The notes below the pieces were generated by a model, which was not told the origin of the DNA, did no database searches, and was given only the letters and a program-made list of their open reading frames with translations. 64,000 bases of DNA from Pyxicephalus adspersus (taxonomy: Eukaryota > Chordata > Amphibia > Anura > Pyxicephalidae): positions 18,904,750 to 18,968,749 of the forward strand of contig NC_092863.1 in NCBI RefSeq assembly GCF_032062135.1, read 5' to 3'. Made by a program: the position numbers and the translations under genes. Shown here in pieces: positions 12,637 through 24,104 of this stretch. The first letter of the stretch is position 1. Each line of letters opens with the position of its first letter.

Positions 12637-12960
12637 GACGGGAAAGGTTTATGAAAGGTTGGAGAGAATACACTGTCATTGGTGTAGCTGGGTGATCCAG
12701 CAAACCTGGAATAGATTTCCATTGTGGAAATGGATTGTTAGCAAATGTTTTCAGTCCTGGACCAGATACATTCCAGGTTTGCTGATTATTATTATTATTA
12801 TTATTAAACAGGATTTATATAGCGCCAACATATTACGCAGCGCTGTACATTAAATAGGGATTGCAAATGACAGACTAATACAGACAGTAATACAGGAGGA
12901 GAGGACCCTGCCCAAAAGTGTATTTGTTCCAGTCTTGGAAAACCTAAATAAATCAGGCCC
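12637..12960. mobile_element. Foldback MITE interrupted by an L2-like tail
   Basis: Left arm has GGTGATCCAGCAAACCTGG; right arm ends CCTAAATAAATCAGGCCC. These are the two arms of a foldback family also at 33804, 42160, 51087 and 53699. The right arm stops in CCAGGTTTGCTG at 12784, where an ATT-repeat and L2-like tail begin, and resumes at about 12920. Confidence 0.7.
12785..12918 (-). mobile_element. L2-like LINE/SINE 3' tail nested in a foldback MITE
   Basis: Plus strand: (ATT)n, then AACAGGATTTATATAGCGCC, AACATATTACGCAGCGCTGT, ACATTAAATAGGGATTGCAA and GACCCTGCCC. Read on the minus strand it ends TTGGCGCTATATAAATCC plus a TAA-type microsatellite, the pattern of L2-clade 3' ends. Truncated at its 5' side. 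Confidence 0.65.
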
Positions 12961-13321
12961 ATCATGTTGCTAGAAATACTCTACTAATTTTGGTTTCTTT
13001 GTGAATATTTTATGAAGTTCCATACCTCTCTTACTTGCTTGAATTGGGGGCATATTCAATGCTATAAGATCCTCCATAGTATAACTTTTCCTTAATTACA
13101 GTTCAATCCTAAACCTTTTGTGGTACTTATAGTTTAGATCTCTATAGAGCTTGGATTTGCTAATGGACTTCAAGTGTTTTTATTATTTTGAGGACACACA
13201 ATGAACTTAAATTTGATCTTCTTACTATGTTGTGGACCGATGCCATTAAAGAACCAGTATGTGGCTCCTTTATGTTATTTTCTTAAGTATCAACATTCCA
13301 GAACATTTGAATCTGTAATTA

Positions 13322-13419
13322 ATTCATAAACTGCTGTTGACAGAAAAACCTAATACAATAAATGACTTGAATAGGAGAATCTCATTGTGGGTATTGCTGG
13401 GCCTTATTTATAATGCAGG
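13322..13419 (+). repeat. 98-bp repeat, forward copy of an inverted pair
   Basis: Starts ATTCATAAACTGCTG and ends TTATTTATAATGCAGG. The reverse complement at 16361-16458 has the same length, with about 8 mismatches by hand alignment (about 92% identity). Could be two MITE copies or the ends of one larger unit. Confidence 0.75.
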
Positions 13420-13502
13420 TACAAATATGTGATTGCTTTTACTTACAATTTTGCAGAAAGGTGTAGATACAATAAAAGTCATTTCCCAAACATTTTTTGG
13501 AG

Positions 13503-13640
13503 CATTTATTATTAATAATATTATTATTATTATGAATAAAAAGTAGTTATATAGCTCCAACATATTACCCAGCACTGTACATTTAATAGGTGTTGCAAAT
13601 GACAGATAGATTCACACCGTGACACAGGAGGAGGAGGGGG
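13503..13640 (-). mobile_element. L2-like 3' tail, diverged copy
   Basis: ATTATTATTATTATGAATAA then TTATATAGCTCCAACATATT, CAGCACTGTACATTTAATAG and GACACAGGAGGAGG. Same order as at 12785, more mutated. Confidence 0.6.
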
Positions 13641-15940
13641 TTTTACATTTTTGGCCTATCTTAACTGTTAAGTATAAGCTATGGTTTACATAGAAATGCA
13701 TTTGCTGAGGCTCTGAAACCCAAACACTAAAATGTACTGTTTTAATACTTATCTTTGAAAGCTTTTGTACCAATCAGCATGGACTCTTACTGCACAAAAT
13801 GTATGTAAGCCCCTCACATGCAGATTTTTAGCTTGCTTGAATATGATGGTTCCTCTCTTCTGTTAACTAGGCCACTGGGCAGCCTCAGGTAGGTTCATTC
13901 CCAAGCTTTTTAGGTACAGGTCCTATTATGTATGTGGTCACTGTTTGCTTAGGTTGCATTTAGCTTACAATTAGCGCAGGGATCTTGGATTGCGATTGGC
14001 CTTGATGTTGGCTTTGGGACTTGCCATATGTAGAGCAAACAAATCTCTGGTTTATTGGAGGTGTTGGGCTTACTTTATGTGAATTTTTAACCAAGGGTGT
14101 TTTTATATTTTATATATGAATAGTGAAAATGCTCTGTGCACCCAAAATCAATCAGCTTACTCCACGTTCCCAGAACCTAGGCAGGTGGAATAAAAAAAAA
14201 ATCTGCAACAGTAGAAAACCTCCTAAACATTTAAAAATAAATACATTTATACTTGCTACCTTTTAGGATCGATATGAATACTTAGGCAATTTATTTCTCT
14301 ACTCCTCTCATATCGTCAGAGAAGAGTGTTTTATTAGATCTGTGTTCAAGTGTGTAGCAAAATGATATCACCTAGCACCATCCTACGCATTTTGTAAATC
14401 AAAAACCTTTCCGGGAGCATTCAGGAAGTCATAGATGACTAAATGGTGATGTGATATTTAAATAGAGATAAAGGTTTGATTGCTTTTGGTTACCGAATTG
14501 ATTTTGGAGGCACATTTTGGGCATCCCACGGAAGTTTTTTTAAAGGATATGGCTGCTAGATTTCAATACACTATAACAGTCTTTTAGAGAACATGGATAC
14601 CATGGATCAATCATTACTTACCAGGGAACTTTGACACTTTGATTAATAATCTCATAATCTACACCCAGGGTGTATGCAACGCCTTGGCGGCTCACGTGGG
14701 ATCTGCCCTCCCCTTCTGCCCTCTCTTTTCCCTTTGCCTTTCCCTAATTTTCCCTTTCCATTCTCCTGACTCTTTATGTTTTCCTTTTTAGTATGCTTTT
14801 TTTGCACTTGTCCTCATTTGTGTTCTCCTTTTCTCTTTTTTTTCTCCTTTTCTTTAACGCTGTCTTTCAATTAGATTTGCCAGGTGTTGAGGGTGTCCCT
14901 TATCCTTCCCTTTAACTTCTAGGGTTTTGGTACTTTGGTTATGTTAGTCAAAGGATTGCAGTAGTATGTACTGTATGTAGTAAACCCAAATTTTATAGTA
15001 TAAGATACAATTTTTCTTTGGATCTCTACAGTGTTTGTGATCTTTGTTTCTGTTTTGTTTTTCTATGTTTAAAATAATACAAATTTACGAAGAAAATAAA
15101 CATTTCTATTAATGTGCTTTAAGAGTGGAATCTGTTGGCTTGTAAGATTGATTTGCAAAAATCCATCAGACAAAAAGGGACACAGGAGTAATGGCATGTA
15201 GATGAGAACTGTTTCAACAGAATACCCAAAGGTATTGGAAGCTGTTGGTTGAATAACCCGTACAACATTTATGCAGTGTTGCCTGATGCTGACCAAACAA
15301 ATCACTGAGACAATATGTAAGCTGCCATCACTAAACTCATGCTAAAGAATATTAATTGCCTCAATGTAAAGCTGATATTAGCTTTCAGTAGCTTCAGTCA
15401 CACCTAAAATAAGCTGGCTGTCACTTGCTATCCATGGTGCTGAAATGGTGTGTGAACACAATACCATCACCATGTATAACAGATGCTTGCAGAATATAAT
15501 TTATTGTTTTTGCTGTGCAAAAAAGGATAAAAGAAAAACTGTATATGTCAGCACAGCTAAACACACCATGTATGTAGGCTAGTATTCCCATAGCAAGATA
15601 TTGAAAAAATCCTCAGAATTACAATCAGGTATTCCACATTTCTAAATTGTTTTTTTTTATTGATTATATAATTTGTATTGACATTTTCTGATGAAACATG
15701 GGTAGTATTACAAAACTATGTACATTTAAAACAATACATATAAAATAAAAAGACATAAGGGGGATACATCAAAACCAAAAATATTAAACAAAAAATAATC
15801 TCTCAACCATGGCATTATATCAAACATTGGTGCTCACAAATTATTATCTTGCTCTTTGTTCCCTATTGTGCACAGAAGAAAAGACCCCTACAAGAGCTTT
15901 GTTCACCCCTGGATCTACCTGTTGACATGTATGCATGTAT
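13641..15940. other. No gene seen; pyrimidine-rich tract
   Basis: Mostly AT-rich. About 14700-14880 is a long CT-rich tract (CCCTTTGCC, TTTCCCT words). No second component of a gene is seen. Confidence 0.5.
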
Positions 15941-15944
15941 ATCA

Positions 15945-16225
15945 CTAGGGATCAGCTAACTAAATGTTTTATTTCAATCTCGCTGCGAATCGGGCCTTTG
16001 TGTAAGCTAGAACGGCTTTGTGATTCGCCACGAGGTCGTTTTCTCATGTGCCTCCAAGCAGCTGTTACCGCAGGTTCCCACACTCCCTGGGCTGTACTTA
16101 TCAATGATAAGTACAGCCCAGGGAGAGGGAGAAACTTGCACTTTAATGGAATTTCGTGGACCCATCAGAAGTTCCGGGACATTTTTGTGAGAATGTCAGA
16201 GGCATTCTCGCTCATCCCTATATAT
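15945..16225. mobile_element. Foldback MITE with a perfect 20-bp palindrome at its centre
   Basis: Ends CACTAGGGATCAG (left) and CTCATCCCTATATATC (right) are inverted. The centre CTCCCTGGGCTGTACTTATC (16083-16102) pairs exactly with 16106-16125 across a 3-base loop. The open frame across it is not a gene. Confidence 0.6.
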
Positions 16226-16360
16226 CACCTTCTATATGGACCCTTTTGATATATTCATAGTGCATCTAAGGTGCCTAAGGTACCTGCCAGCTATTTCATG
16301 GCATACCAGGTGGTACCTCAGATTTGTTTATCAAATCTTTCAGATAGTCAGGATTCAACT

Positions 16361-16458
16361 CCTGCATTATAAATGAGGCCCAGCAAAATCCACAATGGGG
16401 TTCTCCTACTCAAGTTTTTTATTGTATTAGGTTTTTCTGTCAACAGCAGTTTATGAAT
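16361..16458 (-). repeat. 98-bp repeat, reverse copy of an inverted pair
   Basis: Partner of 13322-13419 (about 92% identical in reverse complement). It sits just left of the L1-type relic. Confidence 0.75.
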
Positions 16459-16506
16459 AATAATTTTAGATCCCCATTGTGGACATTGCGGAAAGCATCC
16501 AAGACT

Positions 16507-17991
16507 TTAGAAACAACTTTTTGGCCGCCAATAGACAATACATTTTTCATCGCCTAATGGCCTGACAGCCGGCTCCTGATCCTGAGCTAATGTGTAGGAG
16601 CATGATCTGTGGGCAGACCCCGTTTTTTTTTTTAGACGCATAGCCGGTACATTCTTTCAAAAATCTAATATTGTGAGACAGTCCCAGAATATGTGAAATA
16701 GGATTGGCTGAACTATATTACACTTGGGACAGCATGTTATCCAGTTTGGGGGGGGGGGGGGGGGCTTGTAATGGGCACATCGAAGGCCTAAAGGCCTGGT
16801 AAGCCCCATGAATTAACTTGAATTGGATTTCCCTACATGCCTTACCCTTCATATTTTTAATTATGGCAGCCCATCCCCTTTGCAGAAGAGGTCAGGTTTC
16901 ATCATAGGGAAGGCCAAGAAATGCTTCCCACTTAGTTACAGTTTTTATAGGGACTGTAGGATCAGTTAAGGTACCATCCCTCAGGTAAAGCCCTATCATG
17001 GCTATACCTAAAATCCATGATAGGTATTTACATTCATTTGGGGTTTCTAGTAGCCTGTCCATCAATATTTGGGTGTGGTAGCATGGTCTAGGTAACATTT
17101 TTGACAGTATGGTACCTCTAATCTGGAGATATTGCAGAAAGTAAGTAGAGGGTAGGTTGAATTTGTATTCAAGTTCATCAAATGTCATGATGCAACCCTG
17201 AGAATTCAGAAGTTGCTGTATTGTTTGTATCCCTCTATATACCCAGCACTTAAACACAGGCTCCCTTTCTTGGGGGAACACTGAAGAAGATGTTAAAGGC
17301 ATCTTTGGTGAGGGCAGGCCACCATCTAACTTATAATTTTTTTCTCCACACTATAATATCCCTAAACACTAAGTTTTGTTTTATATAAGTGGGAAGGTCT
17401 CGTATGGGAACCTGTAACAGTCCCGGCAAGGACCAAAGGGCTGTTAGTTGTGTTTCTAGCTTCGAGAGAGAATAAAAAGAAGTGTAGTTCATCCATAATC
17501 TCAAATACCTGCTCAAACTTGCCAGGTTATAGAGCCTTAGGCTGGAAAAGTTTACCTCAGGTGGTGCTTCGTCAACTTAAGTTTTGCCAGTGCTATTTTT
17601 GACCTTCAAGTTTCCCATGTAATTTGTACAAAGCCCTGCTCTAGTCTTTTAATTTCCTTATGGTGGAGGACCAGTGGTAGCATCTGAAATGGATGGGGAA
17701 ATCTTGCAAACCTGATTATCTTTATAAGACAATTTCATCCATCCTCTCGATTCTGAGTACCTTATCTATCAGGGGAGTGTAATTCATTGCATATAAATTT
17801 CAAGGGTCTCTGGACAATTTGATCCCTAAATATGTAATGTGTGATTGTTCAACTGCCACACCACAGGAAGCAGCCCACTGTCTGCCTTCATTTGGGATGG
17901 CGGGTTTTAGGAAAATCAGTTTGCTTTTAAATTTATTGTTGTTAACAATTGCAATGTTGCTGACATTCCACGTGACAATACGTAGATTCAT
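16507..17991 (-). pseudogene. L1-type LINE ORF2 relic, internally deleted and decayed
   Basis: Reading the minus strand from 17991: MNLRIVTWNV, which resembles the start of the L1 endonuclease, then within a few residues sequence typical of the part after the reverse transcriptase (THITYLGI-like HITYLGIKLSRDP). Next comes a stop-ridden stretch with KALYNLASLSRYLRLW-like text. A 136-codon open piece (16892-17302) has FDELEYKFNLPSTYFLQYLQ, the usual L1 C-terminal signature. The end carries CCPKCNIVQPILFHIFWDC (16678-16734), the C-terminal zinc-knuckle region, and stops near 16507. A 17-base G-run at 16748-16764 interrupts the frame. Intact L1 ORF2 proteins exceed 1,000 residues, so most of the endonuclease and all catalytic RT motifs are missing. 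Inactive. Tx1-like versus other L1 is not decided. Confidence 0.8.
16748..16764. repeat. G17 homopolymer
   Basis: Uninterrupted run of 17 G inside the L1-type relic, prone to length error or polymorphism. Confidence 0.95.
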
Positions 17992-18185
17992 CCATTAGTA
18001 GTTCCGAAGGGATGTACTCATGTCTGTTGTGTAATAAGTGATGAGATATTGAAGGGGGGCGTGGGCATCCCAACAATGCTCCTGAACCTATCCCCTATTG
18101 AATGTTTCCTTTTCTGGTCTTTCTGTGTATCATAGCAATCTTCGATTTAGATCAGACCCAAGGAGCCCTATGATCAACCTCAGAC

Positions 18186-18610
18186 ACTAAGCAGAACTAA
18201 ACCCATGTGACTTACCTCTCCGCATTCTATCGCAGGTCTCTGCCATCTTCCATTTCTTTTTTTTTCTAAAGATGATCTTCAGCCACCTTGATTCGTCCTT
18301 AATGGATGACTTAAGACCCCCACAGGCATGCAGTAGTTTATTCATCCACGGAACACACAAGGGAAGTTTGGATTGCCAGGTTTCCATTATATTCCACTAC
18401 ATATATAGTGGATAACAGGTATCACAGATATGTTTGGTTTTAAATTAAAGGCTATATATTATGATATTTTGGTTGGAAAATAGAAGGTATTAGAAATTTT
18501 GCCATATATGGTTAGGTGAATATGTGCAGTAAAAATGGTGGTTATTTAAGAGAATTTTTGGAGTGATGATGGATTTCAATAAAATAATTTTGTTTTAAGG
18601 AGGTAGTGGT
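18186..18610. repeat. Repeat with GCAGAACTAAACCC end
   Basis: AAGCAGAACTAAACCCATGTG starts a segment with ATCTTCAGCCACCTTGATTC, related in layout to the repeat at 22089 (GGATCTTCAGCCATTTTGA). Right edge uncertain; TTTTGTTTTAAGG near 18590 may be it. The minus-strand open frame here is not a gene. Confidence 0.45.
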
Positions 18611-18765
18611 CCAAATATTTGCCTGCTCCTAACTGACTATCTGTTACTGTGGCTGTCCTGTGCCAATCCTTGACGCCATGTTTTGTCTCTCTATGTATAA
18701 TTTGTTATGTTTGATTGGATTTCTATTTTATTTTTGTGTACAATTCACAGAGCTCAACAAATTCC

Positions 18766-18806
18766 TGAAGAAGCAGACATTCTCTGCGAAACGTGTCGAA
18801 TATGAT
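18766..18806 (+). repeat. Dispersed CCTGAAGAAGC...CGAAACGTGTCG motif, copy 3
   Basis: TTCCTGAAGAAGCAGA, spacer CATTC, TCTGCGAAACGTGTCGAAT. GCAGA and TCTGC pair across the spacer. AATAAAA words follow at about 18865 and 19030. Confidence 0.6.
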
Positions 18807-19792
18807 TGAGATTGTATAATGTTGAAATGTTGTTGCATGTTTCATAAGTGTTTTTAAGTCATTAATAAAATGTATGATGGTTTATTTTTATTTATTTTTA
18901 AAGTTAATCTATTGATGCCCAAAAAGTCTTGTATATTGTTTCTTGTCTTATATTGAGTGTCTTTATTTACTGTATCTAGTTGTTGGTGTAACATGTATAT
19001 TGTTCCTTTAAAATGTTTATTTTATACATAATAAAGATGTTTTGCCTTTAAAATCTCTGGATATTTTCATGTATATCAATCATCTAGTAATTTATAAACC
19101 TATGTTTGGAATGTGGCACACTTGACTACACACAAAAAAATTGGTCTGCATATTTACAAAATTCGGCAATACATTCTTACCGGGGGTCAAGCGGTATTCT
19201 TACTTACTTACTTTTTCCATAATACACCTTCTCATCTATTTTTTTTTTAATCAATGATTGAGAAGGAAAGTTTTTCTTTTGTTTTATTCAAGTATATCAA
19301 ATGTATCTGTGGGAAGTGTTTTAATGAAAATATAATGCTTGCCTGTTTCAATATGTTGAAAAAGTCAATAATTTCCATGGGGTAGGCACACTTTTTCACA
19401 TGACTGTAACAGTAGTCAACAATACCAATGATATGCATTTTATGTATCGTATAAATGTATCTAAAGGTGACATAAGTATAAAAGCCACATTTGTCAATTG
19501 ATTAATAAAGTATGGGTTAGAAGAGGTGGATTAACAGTTCATTTCTGAAAAGGACCGAGCAGCTTGAAACACAGCAGGATATTTAATTAAAAATGCTTGC
19601 ATTCATAAACATTGTTGGATTTTTAACAGCTTTTGATAACAAATTGATGCTGTGAGGCATTTCATGCAGGGTAGCATTAATGGCTCAATTTAAAAATAGG
19701 GAATATATGTAACAATAGGGGTAGTGTACCATTCAGCAAAAAGGATTTTCATTATGACAGTAAGCGAAATGATACATTCTTACCTGAGTTAT

Positions 19793-19833
<41 letters not shown>

Positions 19834-20720
19834 TGTATAACTGGTAAGAGATTCTATGTGCTGTTTTATTATTCACATTTCAGAGTAGCTTTTTTGATTC
19901 ATGCATAAAATAGCTTGTTGAGCATTATTGAGATTATGGGAGTACCTCTACTGTGCCATAGGGATATAGGAAAAGCCTTGGGTAGATGAAGATGTTATTT
20001 ATTTTTCCATAAGTGCAGTCCAAAGTATCATTTTCAGTCTTTACTATGGTCATTGTTGGGCAAGTAACTTGGCAGGTCCTAAACATTGTTGGGTGAAGTA
20101 TAAATCTACTTGCAGTTCTCTTGCACTGATCTGGCTGTATTTAGCACTCACCCCTGCAATGTTTGCTAGCTTATAATAATTGTTTCTGTTTTCCATTTCC
20201 ATCGTGAGGGAAGCCAGCACTAGGCCACCTACAGTCATATGATTTCCTATGACATTCATCAAAACCTTGAATTCAAAGTTCAAATTAGGAACATAAACTA
20301 AAAACATACTCTCATTAAATTAGGAATCCAAAGGCGTACTGTAATATGTAAAAAAAACATATGACAATCATACAGTAGGAAACATGCAGTGACTGCATAC
20401 CTTCAGGTCTTCAATTACATTATATTGATGGCAAACCTTCAGTCCTTTACGCCTTTTCCTGTTTACACCGTCTGTGCAACAAAATTAGATAGAAAAACTA
20501 CATCCATAGCAGCAGTCATTCTCTATATATAACAATATTGATCACCCTTCATTTATAACCTGTCTGGCAAGGGTAAGTAACTTTAATTATTCTTGCAATG
20601 AGCAACAGGACTTATTGGTATACATTTCCTATTTTTTGCACAACCCATAACTGACCTTTTGTTTAGAATTTATATCATTAATTTTAGAAATTAGAGCTGC
20701 CATTTAAAAGGAGAATGTAG
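18807..20720. other. No gene seen; AT-rich with (TA)n
   Basis: Contains a (TA)n tract at 19793-19831. Other sequence is AT-rich with no supportable gene. Confidence 0.55.
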
Positions 20721-20724
20721 GTTC

Positions 20725-20805
20725 ATGTCCCTATTTAATGTACAGCGCTGCGTATTATGTTGGCCCTCTATAAATCCTGTTTAATAATGATAAAAATAAT
20801 AAAAA
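20725..20805 (+). mobile_element. L2-like 3' tail fragment, plus orientation
   Basis: CCCTATTTAATGTACAGCGC, TGCGTATTATGTTGGCCCTC and TATAAATCCTGTTTAATAAT: the same tail as at 12785 but on the other strand and truncated to its last 80 bases. Confidence 0.65.
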
Positions 20806-22080
20806 TGCTAGTGTATTTTATATCGTTGATGTCACTGATTAATGTCACAGATTACAATTACTTTTTTTTTTGCTAAAAAATAAGGTTAACATTTGTGTTT
20901 CATCAAGGGTTCTTCACTGCTTTTGAAGAGTGTCTCTTGAATATTTTACAGTGATATTCTGGATTTCTTTCCAGAGGATTGACCTTTTTAAAGGGACTGT
21001 TTGGTTCTGTGACATTTAATAACATGATTTTAAATGGCATTGTAATAACCTAAAGGTGTGTGCTGTACAGGAATACCTTGGCACTCCTTGCTTATCTCAG
21101 AAACCAGTTATTTGTGCGTATTGGAGTGATGGGATTACATGTTTGTTGTAATAATATACCTGGGAAGTAATGATAAATGGTTGAAAAGTAAGATGTTACT
21201 GATAAGGAACAGGCCGTAGAGAAAACTTAGTGTACAAATTCCAACATAAGGTTGTTAGGGGAGAAACAAAATGTGTAGCAAACAAGACCAGGAAATATAA
21301 CATAAGGTCTAAGTTTTGCTAGTTATTCTTTATCAATCCTGATTTAGATAGCTGATTGATTTTCTGCCAAAAAATAAAACAGATCTACTGTTTCTCTCAT
21401 GAGAATTCTACTTAAAAATAATCAGGATATCGATGACTTGTGAACAGAGATAATGAATATATTCAATAGGCTTCAGCATTGGTCCGTCATTATACCTATA
21501 TGGAGTACAAGGGTTAGGAATATATATGGTACAATATAGCTGGAAATTTAATACCAACCTTAATAGTGAGCTGTATTAAATATATAAATTACATAAAACA
21601 TGGCATCAGCACTAACAATATTACAATTCTTTCTGACTCACCTGTAGAGCTCAGGAATAAACTCCCATACAGCACATTTCACTAAAGCCCAAAATATCCC
21701 CAAATAAAACACGGCAAATTCTCAAAGCAACCACATTGATTCATGTAAAACATAAGTATTACCTTTGAAAAAGAACTACACAAAATGAAAATCCCACTGT
21801 GTGGCTGTAGCTGTGCTATGTAGTGTTATTACCAGACTGATGAACATTATTTTCAGAACATTCTTCATAAGTCCTGCCTTCCCTTGTAGATACATGGTTT
21901 TCACTGTAATGCAAAAATACCTGTAAATGTATTCTGGCTTCTATTGTTATACCTGCTTTAGGTGTCACATGGTCACCTAAGATTGACCCTACCACCAGAT
22001 AAATTTGATGTAATGCAGTGTGCAAGCACTTATCAACCTGATAGTTATTAGATCTTAACCTTGCTTAAATTGTGAGTTCA
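20806..22080. other. No gene seen
   Basis: AT-rich, only short frames without recognisable domains. Confidence 0.5.
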
Positions 22081-22088
22081 GATGGGCT

Positions 22089-22350
22089 TTAAAGTGGAAC
22101 TAAAGTTAAAAAATACCAGATTGCAATCACGGATTGCCAATGTCCCTCCTCCAAATTAATAAAGTTACTTGCCTGATTGCAATTTTTTAACTAAACCAAA
22201 CTTACCTGTCCTAACTCTATTACAGGTACCAACATCTTGACCTGGTCCTCTTCTGGGTTTAGGATCTTCAGCCATTTTGAAGCCATCACCACCTGCTGGT
22301 GATCTCTAATCTCAAAATCTGTTACACACCTAATAAAAAAGATGGCCTGG
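22089..22350. repeat. Repeat with AAAGTGGAACTAAAG end
   Basis: AAAGTGGAACTAAAGTTAAA, then AAAGTTACTTGCCTGATTGC, also present near 43705 (AAAGTTGCCTGATTGCAATT). A dispersed family whose ends resemble the 8981-9470 MITE. Confidence 0.5.
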
Positions 22351-23038
22351 TAAAATGGCCTTTCTTCACCTCCAGCCCAGGGTTTCTGATAGAACTGATA
22401 GGTGACCTAGGAGCCGATAAAAGAGCCTATGTTGACAGGCAGAGGATGTGCACAAATCACTAAGGATGGGAGCATGGAGGAAGATGCACTGTAAGCCAGC
22501 AGACTGGTCTCAGAAACATGTGCCAACTGTGCATAGACGGTAAGTGACTGTGGAACACGGGAGCCAGGTTGAGGTGACTTAGTGTAGATGTGGCGGGAAA
22601 TGCATATTGGGTTTCAGGCCAGGGCAGGCAATGTGTAGGCACAGATAAGGTAGAAACCCAATAACAGAGGAAAAATAAGCTCTGAGCTTGTGCTAAGGCC
22701 TTACCTAAATGTCCTACACTGCTGGCTTTGGCCGCCAGGTGACCATAACACCAGAAGTATGCAGGTACTGTTCACTCTTGTCATATTGGTAATTATAAGA
22801 TCTGCCAAAGTTCTAGGCAGAGACAATGAGAATGAAAGAGAGGGAGGGATGAGTTAAACAGTGTTAATCCAAGCAGTGTTAATACTTCATATGTTTGGTT
22901 AAAAGGGGAGTGTTATACACTGTTAATTGTAACCATTTTTAACGAGATGAAACAGTAGTTAGCATTAGCCAATTGCTCAGCATTATATGTTCTTCATCTG
23001 TTAGTCATGGAGTCCTGCCTCTTTCCAAAAATATACTG
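22351..23038. other. No gene seen
   Basis: Less AT-rich than average, with short open frames on both strands, none recognisable. Confidence 0.45.
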
Positions 23039-23689
23039 ATAGATGTCACACTTACCTCTTCCTCACTAAAGCGCAGGGGCCTCTCTCCTGCACATGCCGG
23101 GAGCTCTGACCCTGGGCATGCCCGCTCTTCCAAGCTTTATCAGTTTTGCCCAGTCCGCTGGCCAATCTGAAAATAGCCTCTTAACCATCCCTGGCTATTT
23201 AGCTAGCTCACACAGTGCTTGTTCAATGTTTCTCCACTAGTGCTGAGCCCCTAGTTCTGTTAAGCTAGTTCCTGTTAACCTGTTGGTTAATTCAGTGTTT
23301 CCTGTGTCTTGCTTCTGTGTTAAATCCTTGTTGCCCAGCCTATTGCCTTGTGCTGTTCCAGTGTTCCTGTGTCACTGGTGTCTGTCTCCTGGATCTCTGG
23401 TATTTGACCCCTGACTTGTGACCTGACTTTCCTTGTTTGCTGCCTTCCTTAACCCCAGCCTTCCTTGTCGATTCTTAGTGATTTGGTATGTGTATTTTCC
23501 TGCCCACCCTGGTGTGCAGTAACCTGGTGTTGCAGTAACCAGCAGCACAACATCCTCACCACTGGAGGCTCTGGAGAAGACCTGGTTGCCACCTAGACTC
23601 AGGGCCTTAGCCCTTCTCAGGGCTCACATCACCTTTTTGCAAGCCATAGCACCCCCTAGTGGCCCTGTCTTCCCTAGCCTGACAATAGG
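23039..23689. mobile_element. Probable solo LTR
   Basis: Begins TGTCACACTTACC at 23044 and ends CCTAGCCTGACA at 23684, so TGTCA...TGACA are perfect 5-bp inverted ends. Flanks ATAGA (23039-23043) and ATAGG (23685-23689) match at 4 of 5 positions, as expected for an LTR integration. No internal retroelement genes are present, so a solo LTR left by recombination is the simplest reading. A Ty3/gypsy origin is likely but not shown. Compositionally C/T-rich in this orientation. Confidence 0.6.
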
Positions 23690-23724
23690 TTAACTGACTT
23701 CTACATAAACTGGCCCTTTTGTGT

Positions 23725-23991
23725 GTGTATGACAGTATTTCTTAGCTTTTTTACATTGGGGATCTCTTGAAATAACTTTCAGGTTTTTGGGGAATATCTG
23801 TTATAATTCCTATATCCTTAGCTCACAGTATATTGGTGTGGTGGTCAGTAGAATTAATGCCTGTTACATTGCTGCCCAGTGTGAAGAATGTTAACCTTAC
23901 AGCTAGCCAAAAATATCATTAGTGTGCACATTGCTCAAGGAACCCCTAGTAACCTCTGGAGGAACCCAGGCTGAGAACCACTGGTGTATGG
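23725..23991 (-). mobile_element. hAT-type MITE, family A, minus orientation
   Basis: Element 23733-23983 reads CAGTGGTTCTCAGCCTGGG on the minus strand and ends in ...AAATACTG. Flanking GTGTATGA (23725-23732) and GTGTATGG (23984-23991) match at 7 of 8 bases. Confidence 0.8.
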
Positions 23992-24104
23992 ACATTACAA
24001 TACACCTAGGGTGGATTGTTTAGTTGTTTCTGTTTTGTTCTGTGTAATATCTTAATTAAAATGGTAGTCAGCTGTCTTCTCTATCTTATTAAAAGTAGCC
24101 ACTG

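Noticed and set aside
16083..16125. Perfect 20-bp palindrome as a special regulatory or replication site
   Set aside because: It is the centre of a longer foldback MITE with inverted outer ends.
15935..16249. 104-codon open frame
   Set aside because: It runs through the foldback element and has no recognisable domain.
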